A stretch of 64,000 nt of DNA from Podospora pseudoanserina (lineage: Eukaryota; Ascomycota; Sordariomycetes; Sordariales; Podosporaceae). The notes under the pieces are model-generated. The model was given only the letters and a program-made list of their open reading frames with translations. It made no database searches and had not been told where the DNA came from. The DNA lies in contig NC_085921.1 of assembly GCF_035222485.1 (NCBI RefSeq), forward strand, positions 3,658,001 to 3,722,000, read 5' to 3'. The position numbers and the translations under genes were made by a program. Shown one piece after another: positions 1 to 11,570 of the stretch (position 1 is its first letter; every line of letters begins with the position of its first letter).

Positions 1-423
1 GATGAGAGTGATCACCTAAGTCAGCAGGCCCATGACTCCGAGGATTCAGATGAGGAGGAAGAGTCGAGTTCGGATAGCAGTTCGGATTCAGGTTCAAGTT
101 CAAGTTCGAGTGGAGAGAGGCATGATGAAGATGAGGATGAAGAAAAGGGTCCGGCCGAGTCGATTCCGGAGACGGAGACTGAACCCCGTACACCTAGGTC
201 GGTACGTTGGGCGATGCCTCTGGACGAGGAAATTGATTCGAGGTATGCTTCTGATGGTGGGTTCTATCACTCACCTGAGCTTAGAAGCAGGGACGATGAC
301 GTGGAAGAGATGGTGAGAGATCGATACGGTGATGATGATGCTCGAATAGTTGCTGTAGTTCGCTATTTTCCTACTGCTGGGTATTCATCAGGCTATGGGT
401 CGTCATGGGGTCAGAAATACTAA
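1..423 (+). CDS. 3' end of an acidic, serine-rich protein (5' part outside the window)
   Basis: The frame is open from base 1 to a TAA at 421-423, so about 140 C-terminal residues are visible. The first 50 or so are low complexity, with runs of Ser, Asp and Glu, followed by a Pro/Glu/Thr-rich stretch. The end has ordered-looking sequence with aromatic residues and finishes in a Tyr/Gly/Ser-rich tail (YSSGYGSSWGQKY). No domain is recognised. Acidic Ser-rich stretches of this kind are typical of casein-kinase-2 targets and nuclear or chromatin-associated proteins, but that is only an inference from composition. Confidence 0.6.
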   Translation, partial: DESDHLSQQAHDSEDSDEEEESSSDSSSDSGSSSSSSGERHDEDEDEEKGPAESIPETETEPRTPRSVRWAMPLDEEIDSRYASDGGFYHSPELRSRDDDVEEMVRDRYGDDDARIVAVVRYFPTAGYSSGYGSSWGQKY

Positions 424-1600
424 AACAAAATGCACCATTACGAAAGCAGCTTTTTGCTGTGGCGGATGATGGTGTTCAGGAAGTTCATAAGACAAGTCAT
501 AAGAAAGGCCAAGCGAACTTGGTGGTTGGCATGATGGGATGAAGAAGGATGGTCACGAAGTAATGACAAAAATAGCAAGCCATGGTACTCATTCCTCTGA
601 AAAAACACATCAAGTGTCAGTTATTTCAGTGTGACTTCTCCCTTGACAACTGGTTGCACACTCTAGACTCTAGATTTCGTTGCTGTATTTCCCTTCTGTG
701 CTCGTCGCATGAGGATCTTGCTTCCTGTCCTACTTGCTCTTAATTCCAGGCATTTTTTTTTCTTTTTGAAGAAAAGGCTGGAAGTTTACGGATCTGCCCA
801 AAATGCCTTCGTTTCTATGCAGGCCAACAATCCACTATTCTGCATCAGATCTCACCTGGTGTCCGTTCTTTCATTGCTTTGAAGAGGAAAGCTCACCAAT
901 TTTCACCTCTTTCTTCGCCTCTTCTTCCATGCTTGCTGATGATCATGAAGAGACTACAACCTCGGACACGGTACACAAGACAAAGTGCAACTATGTAGGT
1001 TAGAATATGCTTAGGGTTATGGGTCTAGGCATGTTTTTTAAAGTCAGGATGACAGGGTTGTATATGTAGTGGAATGGGTAGTTGATCTGAGCTGCTTAAC
1101 TGACCCTCGGGTTAAGATTCCGCCGCAAAACGTGAATGAGAAATCTCAGCGGTATATATCAGTTTTCGCCCCATTATTTCGTCTGATATCATATCTTTGT
1201 TCCCGAAAACTCTGCCAACAACGTCAAATCTTGCCTACTTGAGTGGACTTCTTCGAATGTCGAGTGAATCTTGGCGGAATTGACTTCTATAAGAGGACCC
1301 ACAGCCCCACTTCCTCTCTGGGCCAAGCTGCTAGTAGCAGGCAGCATCTCTCTCCCTGGCGACAGCTAGAACATTTGAACTTTCTACACTTCCCTTCACC
1401 AACCATCCCACGTCCGGATTCGTAAACACCGCGGCCACTGCAGACTACCGCGCCATCATCGAACCCCCACCTTTTCATCGCAGAGCTTCCGCTTCTCTTG
1501 CGACTCAAGGTCTCGTGATCAGCGCCTCGCATACAGCCAGCCCCAGCTACCCCCAACTTTTCTGATCGATCGCCCACCATATCCACCTAATATCGTCACC
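424..1600. other. Intergenic region between the acidic protein and UBC9
   Basis: This holds the 3' flank of the first gene and the promoter and leader of UBC9. A T-rich run lies near 750-770 and the last 150 bases are C-rich, as in many fungal leaders. Short ORFs on both strands show no domain or coding character. Confidence 0.5.
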
Positions 1601-2332
1601 ATGGGTTCGACACTCTGCCAGAACCGTCTGATTGAGGAGAGGTAAGTCGCCTCTTTCGTCGCTTGCAGATGCGCGCGCCGACCTTCGGACATTTTCCTCC
1701 TGTTCGCGACAGCCTCGCTGACCAGCGTCATGCCCTCTACAGAAAGCAGTGGCGGAAAGACCACCCGTTCGGCTTCTGGGCCAAACCCCAGAAGAATCCC
1801 CAAGGTGTGCTGGACATGAAGGTCTGGGAGTGTGCTATTCCTGGCAAGAAAGACACAATATGGGAGGGCGGCCAGTTCAAGCTGCACATCACTTTTCCAG
1901 ATGGTATGTAGCTACCCTCGGTGTAACACATGATGTTGCAGATGGGCTTTGATAGCTGACCTGTCTCTTTTTCCCTTCCTGCAGAATATCCCACGAAGCC
2001 CCCCAAGTGTAAGTTTTTCTCGCCGAATTACCCCAACATGGGCAGGTCACACGACTAATCAACGTCCTCTCCTTGTAGGCAAATTCGTCCCTCCTCTGTT
2101 CCACCCTAATGTCTACCCTTCGGGCACCGTCTGCCTTTCGATCCTCAACGAGGAAGAGGCTTGGAAACCGGCCATCACTCTCAAGCAGATTCTCCTTGGT
2201 GTCCAAGACCTCCTGAACGACCCAAACCCCGAGTCACCAGCTCAGGCCGAGGCTTACAACCTATTCAAGAAGGACAGAGCCGAGTACGAAAGACGTATCA
2301 AACGGATTGTTCGAGAGAATGCTGCTCCATAG
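1601..2332 (+). CDS. UBC9: SUMO-conjugating enzyme E2 (Ubc9)
   Basis: E2 enzyme that takes SUMO from the Aos1/Uba2 E1 and transfers it to lysines of nuclear substrates. I read four exons: 1601-1641, 1743-1903, 1985-2008 and 2079-2332, giving 159 residues, the usual Ubc9 length. The start [10 protein letters not shown] matches the family N-terminus, and the HPFGFWAKP segment is the basic SUMO-binding face. The active-site Cys is about residue 94 in [18 protein letters not shown], and [18 protein letters not shown] follows as in all Ubc9 proteins. The third exon is only 24 bases but is needed for EYPTKPPK. Splice sites are canonical. No feature separates it from a normal functional gene. Confidence 0.96.
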
Positions 2333-3534
2333 ACGAGCTCGCTTCTGGGGGGCATACTGGAAAAGGACGACAGTAGAATAACGTATTAGTGGGATCTACG
2401 ATTGTGGCCATTTATTTCTGGAGTTACTTGGGAACATCATGGACGGCTGGGAAGGCAGGAGGGGCGTAGCATTGGTTGGGAACGAGCTTCTAGACGGACG
2501 ACTCTCGACAGGGAAGGGTTCTTCTTTTCACTCAACGAACTGGTATTTGATTTCTGGAGTGGGGGTTTAATGGAATCGGCTTTTTTTCCAACAATACGAA
2601 CCACTGAATCAACCATCCCGTCTTTGGCACCCGTGACTTGCGCCTCCATGCAGTGTTTCCGATACAGAATTCGTGACGCTGGTGTCGTGTGTGGCCCCTG
2701 GCTCTGAGCTGTCATAGCTACGAGCAATACCCCCGCGTAACATTGGGGAAGCAACGCGGGCTCCCATCTACGATTGGCGATACCCCACACTCGGGCTGAA
2801 GAAGAGTCTGGCATTCTGTCGCTCACAGCTGATGGATGATGTCCTCTCACATATGCAGAGTCTCACGTGGACGGTTTACCAGGCACTTTGCAGGCTCCCA
2901 CACCTTTATATCGCGATTATCGCAAACTTCTTATCAGGGCGGTTTATCTAATTGTGGAGGGCCGGAACGGGTTCTGGCACACGGCTGGGACGGTCTCGCC
3001 TCCGAGTCCCCAGGTTCCGGACCGCGCTAACAAATTATACCAGGGGGTGGATTTGAGGAGTGGCGATATCGGCGTCCACTTGGCTCCTCACGATTAACAA
3101 TGGAGGACTAGGAAGCCCCGGGTACCAAGAGGTCTGGGGTCTTAGAAGGTACTTAAAATTTTGCAGGGGCAATGTAGTCGACTCATACTCCAAAGCCAAA
3201 TTTGGAATTCCCAGACAAATTTCTGTGACTCTTACCCATCTCTTCCTTTCCACACCTTTGTGCTGTGGCCTTCTTCCTTCAAAAACCATCCCACGCTCTT
3301 CTGCAGCTCTCACCTGTAGGCCAACCATCAGCTGCTCACCTGCGCCTTGCCGGATCGAACGCCCTCTCTCCCATCGCAACAGACACCAGCTTGCGCGCGC
3401 CGCGACGGCCAGAGTAAGTATAAAGACCGTTGTCACTGACTGGCTTGTAGTCCGCTCTCAACGTCCGCTCCAAAATCCCAAGAACTAGTTGCCTCTTAGC
3501 CTCCCGTCCAAAAACAAGAGAATAGACAGTCAAC
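2333..3534. other. Intergenic region upstream of asparagine synthetase
   Basis: 1.2 kb with the 3' flank of UBC9 and the promoter and leader of the asparagine synthetase gene. A C/T-rich leader occupies roughly 3220-3530. A TGACTC core lies near 3224, a partial match to the Gcn4/Cpc1 site; it is too short to call. I see no gene. Confidence 0.45.
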
Positions 3535-5925
3535 ATGTGCGGCATCTTCGCCTGCCATAGGTCAGTCTCGAACACCTGGTCTTTCCCTGGCTATCATGAA
3601 CAATTGCTCGGCCTTGGCTCCGTGGTGGTGACTTGTCAACGACTTTCTGTCCTTGGAGGGGTCAATGCCCCACCACACCACCAAGCCGTTGTCCTTATCG
3701 CCGTTATCGCTTCACAAATTCTCGAGATCAGCATCAACACCACAGCAAGCATAACGCAGAACGCTAACATGAAGAGCAACCCAGTCACCCAGACGTCGCC
3801 AAATTCAAGCCGACTGCTCTGAAGCTTTCCAAGCAGATCAGACACAGAGGCCCGGATTGGTGAGTCAATCCCTTGCGCAACCCCTCCTGGTAGCTCCAAG
3901 ACATTTTGTGCTAACTGATTTGATAGGAGTAAGAATCTCACCCCTGAGTCGGACAAAGACGGATAAACAAGATAAGGAGAAACAATTGGTTTGGCTAACA
4001 CATTGTCTTCCCACAGGCGGCAGCGTTATCTCTAACAACACGAGTACGATAAGGAACCCCAACCCCCCTGGACACATAGAAAACCTCCCACTTTTCTCGT
4101 ATGTCTTTGAAAGGGCGATGCTAACGCGGCGCCACAGTTCTGTGCCATGAACGGCTCAGCATCGTCGGTGTTGGTGGGTCTAGATCTGTATATCTGGTTT
4201 CGAGGCCGTCGTCTAACCTCAAAGCAGAGAGCGGAGCTCAGCCACTTACCAATGCCGATGACAGCATTATCCTCGCCGTCAACGGCGAAATCTACAACCA
4301 CCGTCTTGTTCGCAAGACCTTGAAGACCCCCTACCACTTCAAGACCACCTCGGATTGCGAGGTTGTGATTCCTCTGGTGAGTCACTGCGAGAGGAGAACT
4401 GCGGGGGAGAGTACCTGAGATTAACCGGTACAACAGTACCTCGAGTATGGCATTGATGCGCCCAAGCACCTCGATGGCATGTTCTCCTTCGTTCTTTACG
4501 ACAAGAAGAAGGACCGCACAATCGCAGCCCGCGACCCCATCGGTATCACAACCCTTTACCAGGGCTGGTCCTCCAAGGAGCCCGGCACTGTTTACTTCGC
4601 TTCCGAGCTGAAGTCCCTCCACCCCGTCTGCGACAAGATCGAGGCTTTCCCCCCCGGACACATCTTCGACAGCTTGACTGGCGAGAGGACACGGTACTTT
4701 GAGCCCACATGGTGGGATGGCGAGAAGATCCCCCAGACCCCTGTCGACCTCAAGAAGCTCCGCGAGACTCTTGAGAGATCTGTCAGGAAAAGGTTGATGG
4801 CTGAGGTTCCTTATGGTGTTCTCCTTTCCGGCGGTCTTGACTCTTCGCTTGTTGCTTCTATTGCCCAGAGGGAAACCCTGCGCCTGAAGAAGCTTGCAGA
4901 GGAGGCCAACGGCGCCGCTGAGGAGAAGCCTGAGGATTTGGACAAGGGCGAGGGTCTTGTTGGTCTCGATGACGAGGGCAAGCTCTCTACCATGACCTTC
5001 CTTCCCCAGCTCAACTCCTTCTCCATTGGCCTTCCCGGCTCTCCTGACAACGAGGCTGCCCTCAAGGTGGCCAAGTTCCTCGGCACCAAGCACCACGTCA
5101 TGACCTTCACCATCGAGGATGGGCTCAACGCCTTGTCTGATGTCATCTACCACCTCGAGACCTACGATGTCACCACCATCCGTGCCTCGACTCCCATGTA
5201 CCTGCTCTCTCGCAAGATCAAGGCCATGGGCATCAAGATGGTCCTCTCTGGTGAGGGTTCCGACGAGATCTTCGGCGGTTACCTCTACTTCCACGGCGCC
5301 CCCAACAAGGAGGAGTTCCACACCGAGTGCGTCCGCCGCGTCAAGAACCTTCACTTGGCCGACTGCCTGCGCGCCAACAAGTCCACCTCCGCGTGGGGTC
5401 TTGAGGCCCGTGTGCCCTTCCTCGACAAGGAGTTCCTCGAGGTGTCGATGAACATCGACCCTGCGGACAAGATGATCAACAAGGAAAGAATGGAGAAGTA
5501 CATTCTCCGCAAGGCTTTCGACACCTCGGACGACCCGACCGCCGAGCCCTACCTTCCCGACAACATCCTCTGGCGCCAGAAGGAGCAGTTCTCTGACGGT
5601 GTCGGATACGGATGGATCGATGCCCTCAAGGACAACGCCGAGCTCCACGTCACCGACGAGATGATGAAGAACCCCAAGCCCGAGTGGGGCAGCGATATCC
5701 CTGACACCAAGGAGGCCTACTGGTACCGCCTGATGTTCGACGAGCACTTCCCCCAGTCGTGCGCGTCGACCGTCATGAGGTGGACACCCACATGGTCCAA
5801 GCAGACGGATCCCAGTGGCAGGTGAGTTGAACTTTGGTTCTGAATGGACGCAGTTTGAGAATTGATACTGACGTGGCTTTTACAGAGCTATCTCGATCCA
5901 TCAGGCCAAGTATGAGGATGCTTAA
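3535..5925 (+). CDS. ASN1: Asparagine synthetase (glutamine-hydrolysing)
   Basis: Makes asparagine from aspartate, ATP and glutamine in the cytosol. The protein starts MCGIFACH; Cys2 becomes the N-terminal nucleophile of the class II glutaminase domain after Met removal. The synthetase half has the PP-loop SGGLDSSL near base 4840. Exons by frame: 3535-3560, 3785-3859, 3927-3928, 4017-4043, 4138-4173, 4228-4376, 4437-5821 and 5886-5925. The 2-base third exon is required to build [16 protein letters not shown], where RGPDWSG is near invariant in the family. Introns on both sides of it have CTAAC branch sites. The exon at 4228 has a tandem acceptor (aaagcag). The C-terminus is short and normal. 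A 571-codon antisense ORF opposite the main exon is a composition artefact. Confidence 0.95.
3860..4016 (+). other. Two introns flanking a 2-base microexon (3927-3928) in asparagine synthetase
   Basis: The first intron, 3860-3926, runs from gtgagt to gatag with a branch-like ctaac. The second, 3929-4016, runs from gtaaga to ccacag, also with ctaac. Joining exon 2 straight to base 4017 is out of frame. Adding the two bases ga restores W-S-G. Recursive splicing that regenerates the donor at 3929 would give the same mRNA. Confidence 0.75.
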
Positions 5926-6439
5926 ATGTCTTTCCCATCATTTTTGTATATGAGTCATGGCTTCCGGAGGGTCTGGTATCTAGCAGGGCGTCATGTCAAA
6001 AGATAGGGTAAGGGATGCGTTGAAGTACAGCACAGCTAGCCTGTGAAAATGCAAAAGCTCTGAAAAGTTCATTCTGGTGCAGGGTTTCTGATGGCTGAAT
6101 TGCCTTAGCAAGGCATATCCGTAGATATGCAGGCTGTGATGTTGGGGGTGATGGGCAGGAGTGAATGCAATGCAGATATCAACCTGATAAAACCTGGGGA
6201 AGAAGAGCCAAGCTCTCAAAGCTGGAGCCAAAGTGTCTGCATAGAGGAAACAGCCGCCAATGTGCTTAGCGGATTCATCCACGTGGAGAACCTTGACATA
6301 AACTACCACTTTATATGAACAAGGGGTTCTGTTAAAGGGAACAAACAAATAACTGCCTTGAAAAACATTGAATATAGGTCATGACCAAAAAGGTTGCTCA
6401 GACATGTCATATTTGCATCTGGTTGTTGAAATAGGTCTC
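5926..6439. other. 3' flank of asparagine synthetase, no gene seen
   Basis: About 500 bases of non-coding appearance. A 122-codon minus-strand ORF (5980-6348) has no recognisable motif and a Cys/His-rich random-looking composition, so I leave it out. Confidence 0.4.
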
Positions 6440-6630
6440 TCAAGTCTCAATATCGTGGATATACACATACCTGTCGTCTCTCGGGATAGCATACAGATCG
6501 GCAGGAGGGTCTTCCTTGAGAATCTGGCTTGTAGACAGTAACTGCAGCCTCAAGTCAAGCAAATATGAAACAAACGACAGTGCAACTGAGGCAATGCCCC
6601 AAGTCACAACGGCCAAGAGGAAGCCATTGA
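6440..6630 (-). pseudogene. Orphan 3' exon or gene fragment encoding a membrane-protein tail
   Basis: On the minus strand an acceptor (acatcag, preceded by a ctaac branch-like site) at 6631-6633 leads into an open frame of 63 codons ending in TGA at 6440. The peptide is protein-like: a hydrophobic helix (NGFLLAVVTWGIASVALSF), then a polar tail with KEDPPADLYAIPRDD and YVYIHDIET. No upstream exon with start codon fits the required phase before the porin promoter. I therefore think it is a remnant of a larger gene, or a last exon whose first exon I cannot identify. It could also be a chance ORF. Confidence 0.35.
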
Positions 6631-6875
6631 CTGATGTGTTTCAAGGGTTAGGGTAATCCCAGGCGATGGCAGCCGTTGATGCTGGAACTTGGCACTTCCC
6701 ACCTGGGAGCGATGGCCCAATCACGGTGAAGAAAGAAATTTGGCAGTTCCGATACTTTACCTTCCCAACATTTCCACGCCTTTCGAGTTCCACCGTCCGA
6801 CCTAGTCTCTACAAGTTTTCTTGTTTACTTTGTTTGCTCGTTATCACCAGTTAAACACACACAATCATCATCAAA

Positions 6876-8178
6876 ATGGCTGCTGTCCCTGCCTACTCCG
6901 ATATCGCCAAGGCGGCGAACGATGTACGTCTTACTCCTCCCATGGCTGTTTGTTGGCGAAGGGGGGTTTGATAGAGCGGCATTTCCAAAGCTTGCCTATG
7001 CGCCCTCGCCCACAGCGACACCACCGGCCACAACACTTGCGCATAGCCAATTGCTAACTCTCGGGGTCAACCCGCACTCATGTAGCTCCTTTCCAAGGAT
7101 TTCTACCATCTCTCCTCCGGCAGCCTTGAGGTCAAGGACACCACCCCCAACCGCGTTGCCTTCAAGGTTACCGGCAAGAGCAGCCACGATGCTGCCACCT
7201 CCGGCGCTGTACGTACACACTCCTTTGAGACACTGCACACGAGGACACTGGCTAACCGCGTCCGCAATAGATCGAGGCCAAGTACTCTGACAAGTCCACC
7301 GGTGAATACGCCCCGCCCCCCGCTGTCAATCTGCCAATATATCGGGAACCCCTCGATTGCCATGCGGTGCTCAGCCGTATCAGAGGACCCAGGCTACACA
7401 AGGCCCCTGTTTAGTGGACAGTGGTTCTTTCACCAGACAATACACAGCTGCTAACGTCCTGGCACCGTGCAGGCGTGACTGTCACCCAGACCTGGAACAC
7501 CGCCAACGCTCTCGAGTCCAAGGTTGAGCTTGCCGACACCCTCGCCAAGGGTCTCAAGGCCGAGGGTATCTTCTCCTTCCTCCCCGCCTCCCAGGCCAAG
7601 GGTGTCAAGGCCAACCTTCAGTTCAAGCAGTCCAACTTCCACGGCCGCGCTTTCGTCGACCTCCTCAAGGGCCCCACCACCAGCATCGATGCCCTTATCG
7701 GCCACGAGGGTTTCCTCGCCGGTGGTTCCGCTGCTTTCGATGTCCAGAAGGCTAAGATCACCAACTACTCCCTGGCCGTCGGTTACCACGCCCCTACCTA
7801 CAACGCCGCTGTCACCGCCACCGACAACCTGAGCGTTTTCTCCGCCAGCTACTACCACAAGGTCAACAAGCTTGTCGAGGCTGGTTCCAAGGCCACCTGG
7901 AACTCCAAGACTGGCAACACCGTTGGTCTTGAGGTTGCCGCCAAGTACCGCATTGACCCCGTTTCCTTCGTCAAGGTTAGTCTCCTGAGGATTGCTTGTT
8001 TGTGTGACAAAACTGACTTTGAAAACAGGCCAAGATCAACGACCGCGGTGTCGCCGCCGTTGCCTACAACGTCCTCCTCCGTGACGGCGTCAAGCTCGGT
8101 CTCGGTGCCTCTTTCGACACCCAGAAGCTCGACCAGGCCACCCACAAAGTCGGCACCAGCCTTACCTTTGAGAACTAA
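6876..8178 (+). CDS. POR1: Mitochondrial outer-membrane porin (VDAC)
   Basis: Voltage-dependent anion channel, a 19-strand beta barrel that carries metabolites and ATP across the mitochondrial outer membrane. Five exons: 6876-6923, 7086-7208, 7271-7301, 7473-7975 and 8029-8178, giving 284 residues, the fungal porin length. The N-terminal amphipathic helix (VPAYSDIAKAANDLLSKDFYH) and the alternating hydrophobic/polar strands (GVTVTQTWNTANALESKVEL) are typical. Near the end, GVKLGLGASFDTQKLDQATH covers the last strands and the beta-signal region. Codon use is strongly biased to C-ending codons, as in highly expressed genes. Confidence 0.95.
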
Positions 8179-8718
8179 GTTTGATATCCCCGGGATTGTT
8201 GTAAAGGTCGGGAGTTGGGGACAAGCCATGGCGTTGAATGATTCTGTGTTGTTTTTCTGAAGAATGAGGATACAGCATCAATCACCGTGTGTATGTGTGT
8301 GTATCGATTAGACGAAAATAAATGGATCACGATGATCAGGGCAAACAAACGTTAGAGTTGTGTCCTTAGCAGGATGAGCATGATTTGTATGAATTCTGCG
8401 ATCTTTCCAACAGTGGCAATTAATATGATTAAGATATCTCACGTTCGTTTATGTGACGTGCGTGATGCTGCTTGACATATCTTACGGCAACTAGCCTGGG
8501 ATTATGCTTCACCGAGGTTTTCAAAGGACCATTGTTGGCTTTTGTTCTCATTGTTAAGTATCATATGTAATCTCATGTAATGTATATACGACAAAAACAG
8601 CAAGTAAATAAATGACTTGGCCATGAATCAGGGGGGTGTTGTTTACATCATTACCAACACCCCCCCAACACCCCTTTCTTTCTATCTTACACTCTTGCTT
8701 CACTCTCTTTTTCAGGCT
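8179..8718. other. 3' flank between convergent POR1 and DnaJ genes
   Basis: AT-richer stretch of 540 bases with a short gt/at microsatellite near 8287-8303. It holds the 3' UTRs of two convergent genes. No gene seen. Confidence 0.45.
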
Positions 8719-9734
8719 CTACCTTCCAAGCCCACCTCCAAAACCCCCTATCAGCATCGCGCCCACAACACTAGCAGCCACGCACCCGCTCAAGACAAAA
8801 AAAGTCCCAATCATGCTGTCATCCGCGTCCAAGCTCAACCCCCTCCGCTTCATGGCCCTCTTTGCCCGCCGTTCCTCATGCCGCCTGTGCGTCCGCTGAT
8901 GAGAATGCGGGTCAAAAAACGGGTTCGATCCGGTGTTGGTCCCGTACCCGAACCCCCCAAAGCCGTATTTATAATAGGGATCCTGACCGAAGCCCATCCC
9001 GGGGTTGGATTCAGGGCCGGTGGTGTTCTCCCATCCTTGGTGGTCTTTTGCACTGGTATCTTGTCTGGCATGTGTTTTCCCCTCTGGCGAGCCCTGCTGG
9101 GCTGTTGAGCTCTCGTGGGCAGCGCGTCGTTTTGAGGCGTGAGCGCCCCACCCTCCTGACTTGTAGAATGAAGGGGGAGGGCCTTGGAAGGTGGTTTTCC
9201 GACGGGAGGATAGACCTGAGGGGGGGCGGCCGCCAGCTGGGTTGCTGGAGTGGTAGGATCCCGACTTTGGGGCGTGGGGGTGGTGCTGGTGGGCGTAGCG
9301 GGGGTTTGTGGCGCGGGAGCGGTCGTATCTGGCGCGGTTTGCCGGGTGGGAGAGGATGGTGTAGGCTTCCGAGATGCGCATGAAGCGGTGGGAGGAGGAG
9401 GGGTCGGAGGGGTTGTGGTCGGGGTGGTGGAGTTTGGAGAGGTGGAAGTAGCTTCTGAAGGGTACCGTTAACAACCATTGGGAGGGGGGATATGGTACAT
9501 AAGGGAGGCGGACTTTTTGATCTCAGCTGGGGAGGCGGAGGGGTGGACGTTTAGGGTCTCGTAATGGTCGTGGGTTGAGTCGTCTGGGTTGCTGCTGCCG
9601 GCAGGGGCGCGGTCATGGCGGGAGGAGTGAAAGGGTCGGCATGGTTGGGGGTTGTTGACAAGAACATGGTGAGGAGGGTTGGCGATATGGCGCGGGATCG
9701 CGCTGCGCGGAGGATGGTAGTAACGGAATGGCAT
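8719..9734 (-). CDS. DnaJ (Hsp40) domain protein, probably mitochondrial, with C-terminal membrane segment
   Basis: Two exons: 9734-9514 and 9454-8719, 318 residues. Residues 56-120 form a J domain: HYETLNVHPSASPAEIKK, a helix II of YFHLSKLHHPD with the HPD motif that stimulates Hsp70 ATPase, and ISEAYTILSHPANRARYD. The intron falls inside the J domain and its donor gtccgc is unusual, but the join restores the domain exactly. The N-terminus is rich in Arg, His and Pro without acidic residues, which suits a mitochondrial presequence. The middle is Gly/Tyr/Ser rich. A hydrophobic segment (GTFFVLSGCVAASVVGAML) near the end could anchor it. It is divergent from MAP2, with a shared 378-base promoter region. 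Confidence 0.82.
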
Positions 9735-10112
9735 TCCTCATCCCGATTGTTGAAGGGGCTGTTATGTCGAGGTTTGGTGATGTTGTCGGCCTCGTGTAAG
9801 TCGAGACGTTGGGAAAATGCTCCACCTTGAATTGGCACCAGTGACGAAATGGATGCGCGAGAGAACGGAGACTAAGGTCCAATTGTGGCTTGTCACGGCT
9901 GTCAAACCTGCAAATTTGTGGCTCTTGCCCAGCAAACGCCGCACTTGCCCCGCGATTGGTACCAAGCTGCACGCCCTGCCAAGAACAACGGAAAAAAAGA
10001 AGCGGGGCTTTTCTGGCTTGCCATCACTTCGGATCAGGCTTTTGGCTTCCTTCAACTCTCTGAACTATTTCACATAGTTGAAAGCATAAAAATCACATAT
10101 TTGAATCTCACA
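9735..10112. other. Divergent promoter region between the DnaJ gene and MAP2
   Basis: 378 bases between two start codons on opposite strands. The MAP2 side ends in an A-rich leader (cataaaaatcacat). No separate gene is seen. Confidence 0.45.
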
Positions 10113-11570
10113 ATGGCGGCTCAAGCGCCGGTAGATGAGATCGCGCAGCTCAGCGGTAAGCTCAACCTCCACCGGGAGACTGTCAAAGCGTGGCAGCAAC
10201 TGATAGGAAGAGGGAGAAAAAAGTGAGCGATGCGGCCACCACAAAGCCCAAGCCAGGTCTTGATTCGGCTACCGCCACCAATGGCAACCTGAACCGTGAC
10301 AGCGATGATTCCGACGACGACGCGGAAAATGTTGCCCCCGGCGCTGAGACGGGGGCCGCCAAGAAGAAGAAGAAGAGAAAGCCGAAGAAGAAGAAGAAGA
10401 ACCCCACGGCCCAGTCCGACCCCCCGCGGGTTCTGATCTCGCAGCTCTTTCCCAACAAGGTGTACCCCAAGGGCGAGGAGGTGGAATATGTGAACGAGAA
10501 CAGATATCGCACCACCAACGAGGAGAAGCGCCACCTCGACAACCTCAAGAATGACTTTTACAATGACTACCGTCATGCTGCTGAGGCCCACCGCCAGACT
10601 CGCCAGTGGGCACAAAAGAACATCAAGCCTGGCTGGTCGCTGACTGACATTGCCAACGGCATTGAAGACAGCGTCCGTGCTCTTGTTGGTCACCAGGGTC
10701 TTGAGGAGGGTGATGCTTTGAAGGCAGGTATGGGTTTCCCTACTGGCCTCAGTCTCAACCACTGCGCTGCCCACTACAACCCCAACGCTGGAAACAAGAT
10801 GGTTCTCCAGCAGGATGATGTCTTGAAGGTCGATATCGGCGTGCACGTCAACGGCAACATTGTCGACAGTGCCTTCACCTTGGCTTTCAACCCCCGTTAT
10901 GACCCTCTTCTCGAGGCTTGCAAGGCGGCCACCAACGAAGGTCTCAAGCAGGCTGGTATTGATGCCAGACTTGGCGAGATTGGTGGGTACATCCAGGAAG
11001 TCATGGAGAGTTACGAGGTTGAGCTGGACGGCAACACGTACCAGGTCAAGCCGATCCGCAACCTCAACGGACACACAATCCTCCCATACAACATTCACGG
11101 AGGCAAGAGCGTGCCCATTGTGAAGAGCAACGATCAGACCAAGATGGAGGAGGGTGATGTCTTCGCCATCGAGACCTTCGGTAGCACTGGCAACGGCTAT
11201 GTGCACGAGGAAGGTGAGGTCTCTCACTACGCAAAGAGAATGGATGCGCCCAAGGTGGACCTCCGTCTCAGCTCAGCCAAGTCTCTGTTGAACGTCATCA
11301 ACAAGAACTTTGGCACCCTGCCATTCTGCAGACGTTACCTGGACCGCCTTGGCCAGGACAAGTACCTGCTTGGCTTGAACAGCCTCGTTGCCAACGGGGT
11401 TGTGGAGTCTTATCCTCCTCTGGTGGACAAGAAGGGTTCATACACAGCACAGTTTGAGCATGTGAGTATTTCTTTCCCTTGCGCGAGAGACTGCGGAAAC
11501 TAACGAGTGACAGACCATCTTGATCCGACCTACCGTAAAGGAGGTCATCAGCCGTGGAGATGATTACTAG
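10113..11570 (+). CDS. MAP2: Methionine aminopeptidase 2
   Basis: Cytosolic dinuclear-metal enzyme that removes the initiator Met. Exons 10113-10155, 10197-11461 and 11514-11570 give 454 residues. The N-terminus has an Asp-rich stretch and a poly-Lys block ([16 protein letters not shown]) typical of the eukaryotic type 2 ribosome-associated extension. Metal ligands are visible: two Asp in [17 protein letters not shown], His in NLNGHTI, Glu in [10 protein letters not shown], and the last Glu in AQFEHTILIRPT, which spans the second intron. The first intron is only 41 bases, but without it the frame stops after 38 codons. The intron-containing start [13 protein letters not shown] was chosen because it is the only ATG in a good leader. 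Confidence 0.95.

Noticed and set aside
4032-5747. 571-codon ORF antisense to asparagine synthetase
   Set aside because: It mirrors the strongly biased codons of the sense gene (C/G at third positions remove stops on the other strand). The sequence is rich in Leu/Val/Gly/His without motifs.
5980-6348. 122-codon minus-strand ORF behind asparagine synthetase
   Set aside because: No motif; composition unlike the neighbouring genes, and it lies in a 3' flank.
10121-11227. 368-codon ORF antisense to MAP2
   Set aside because: Shadow of a GC-biased sense gene; no domain.
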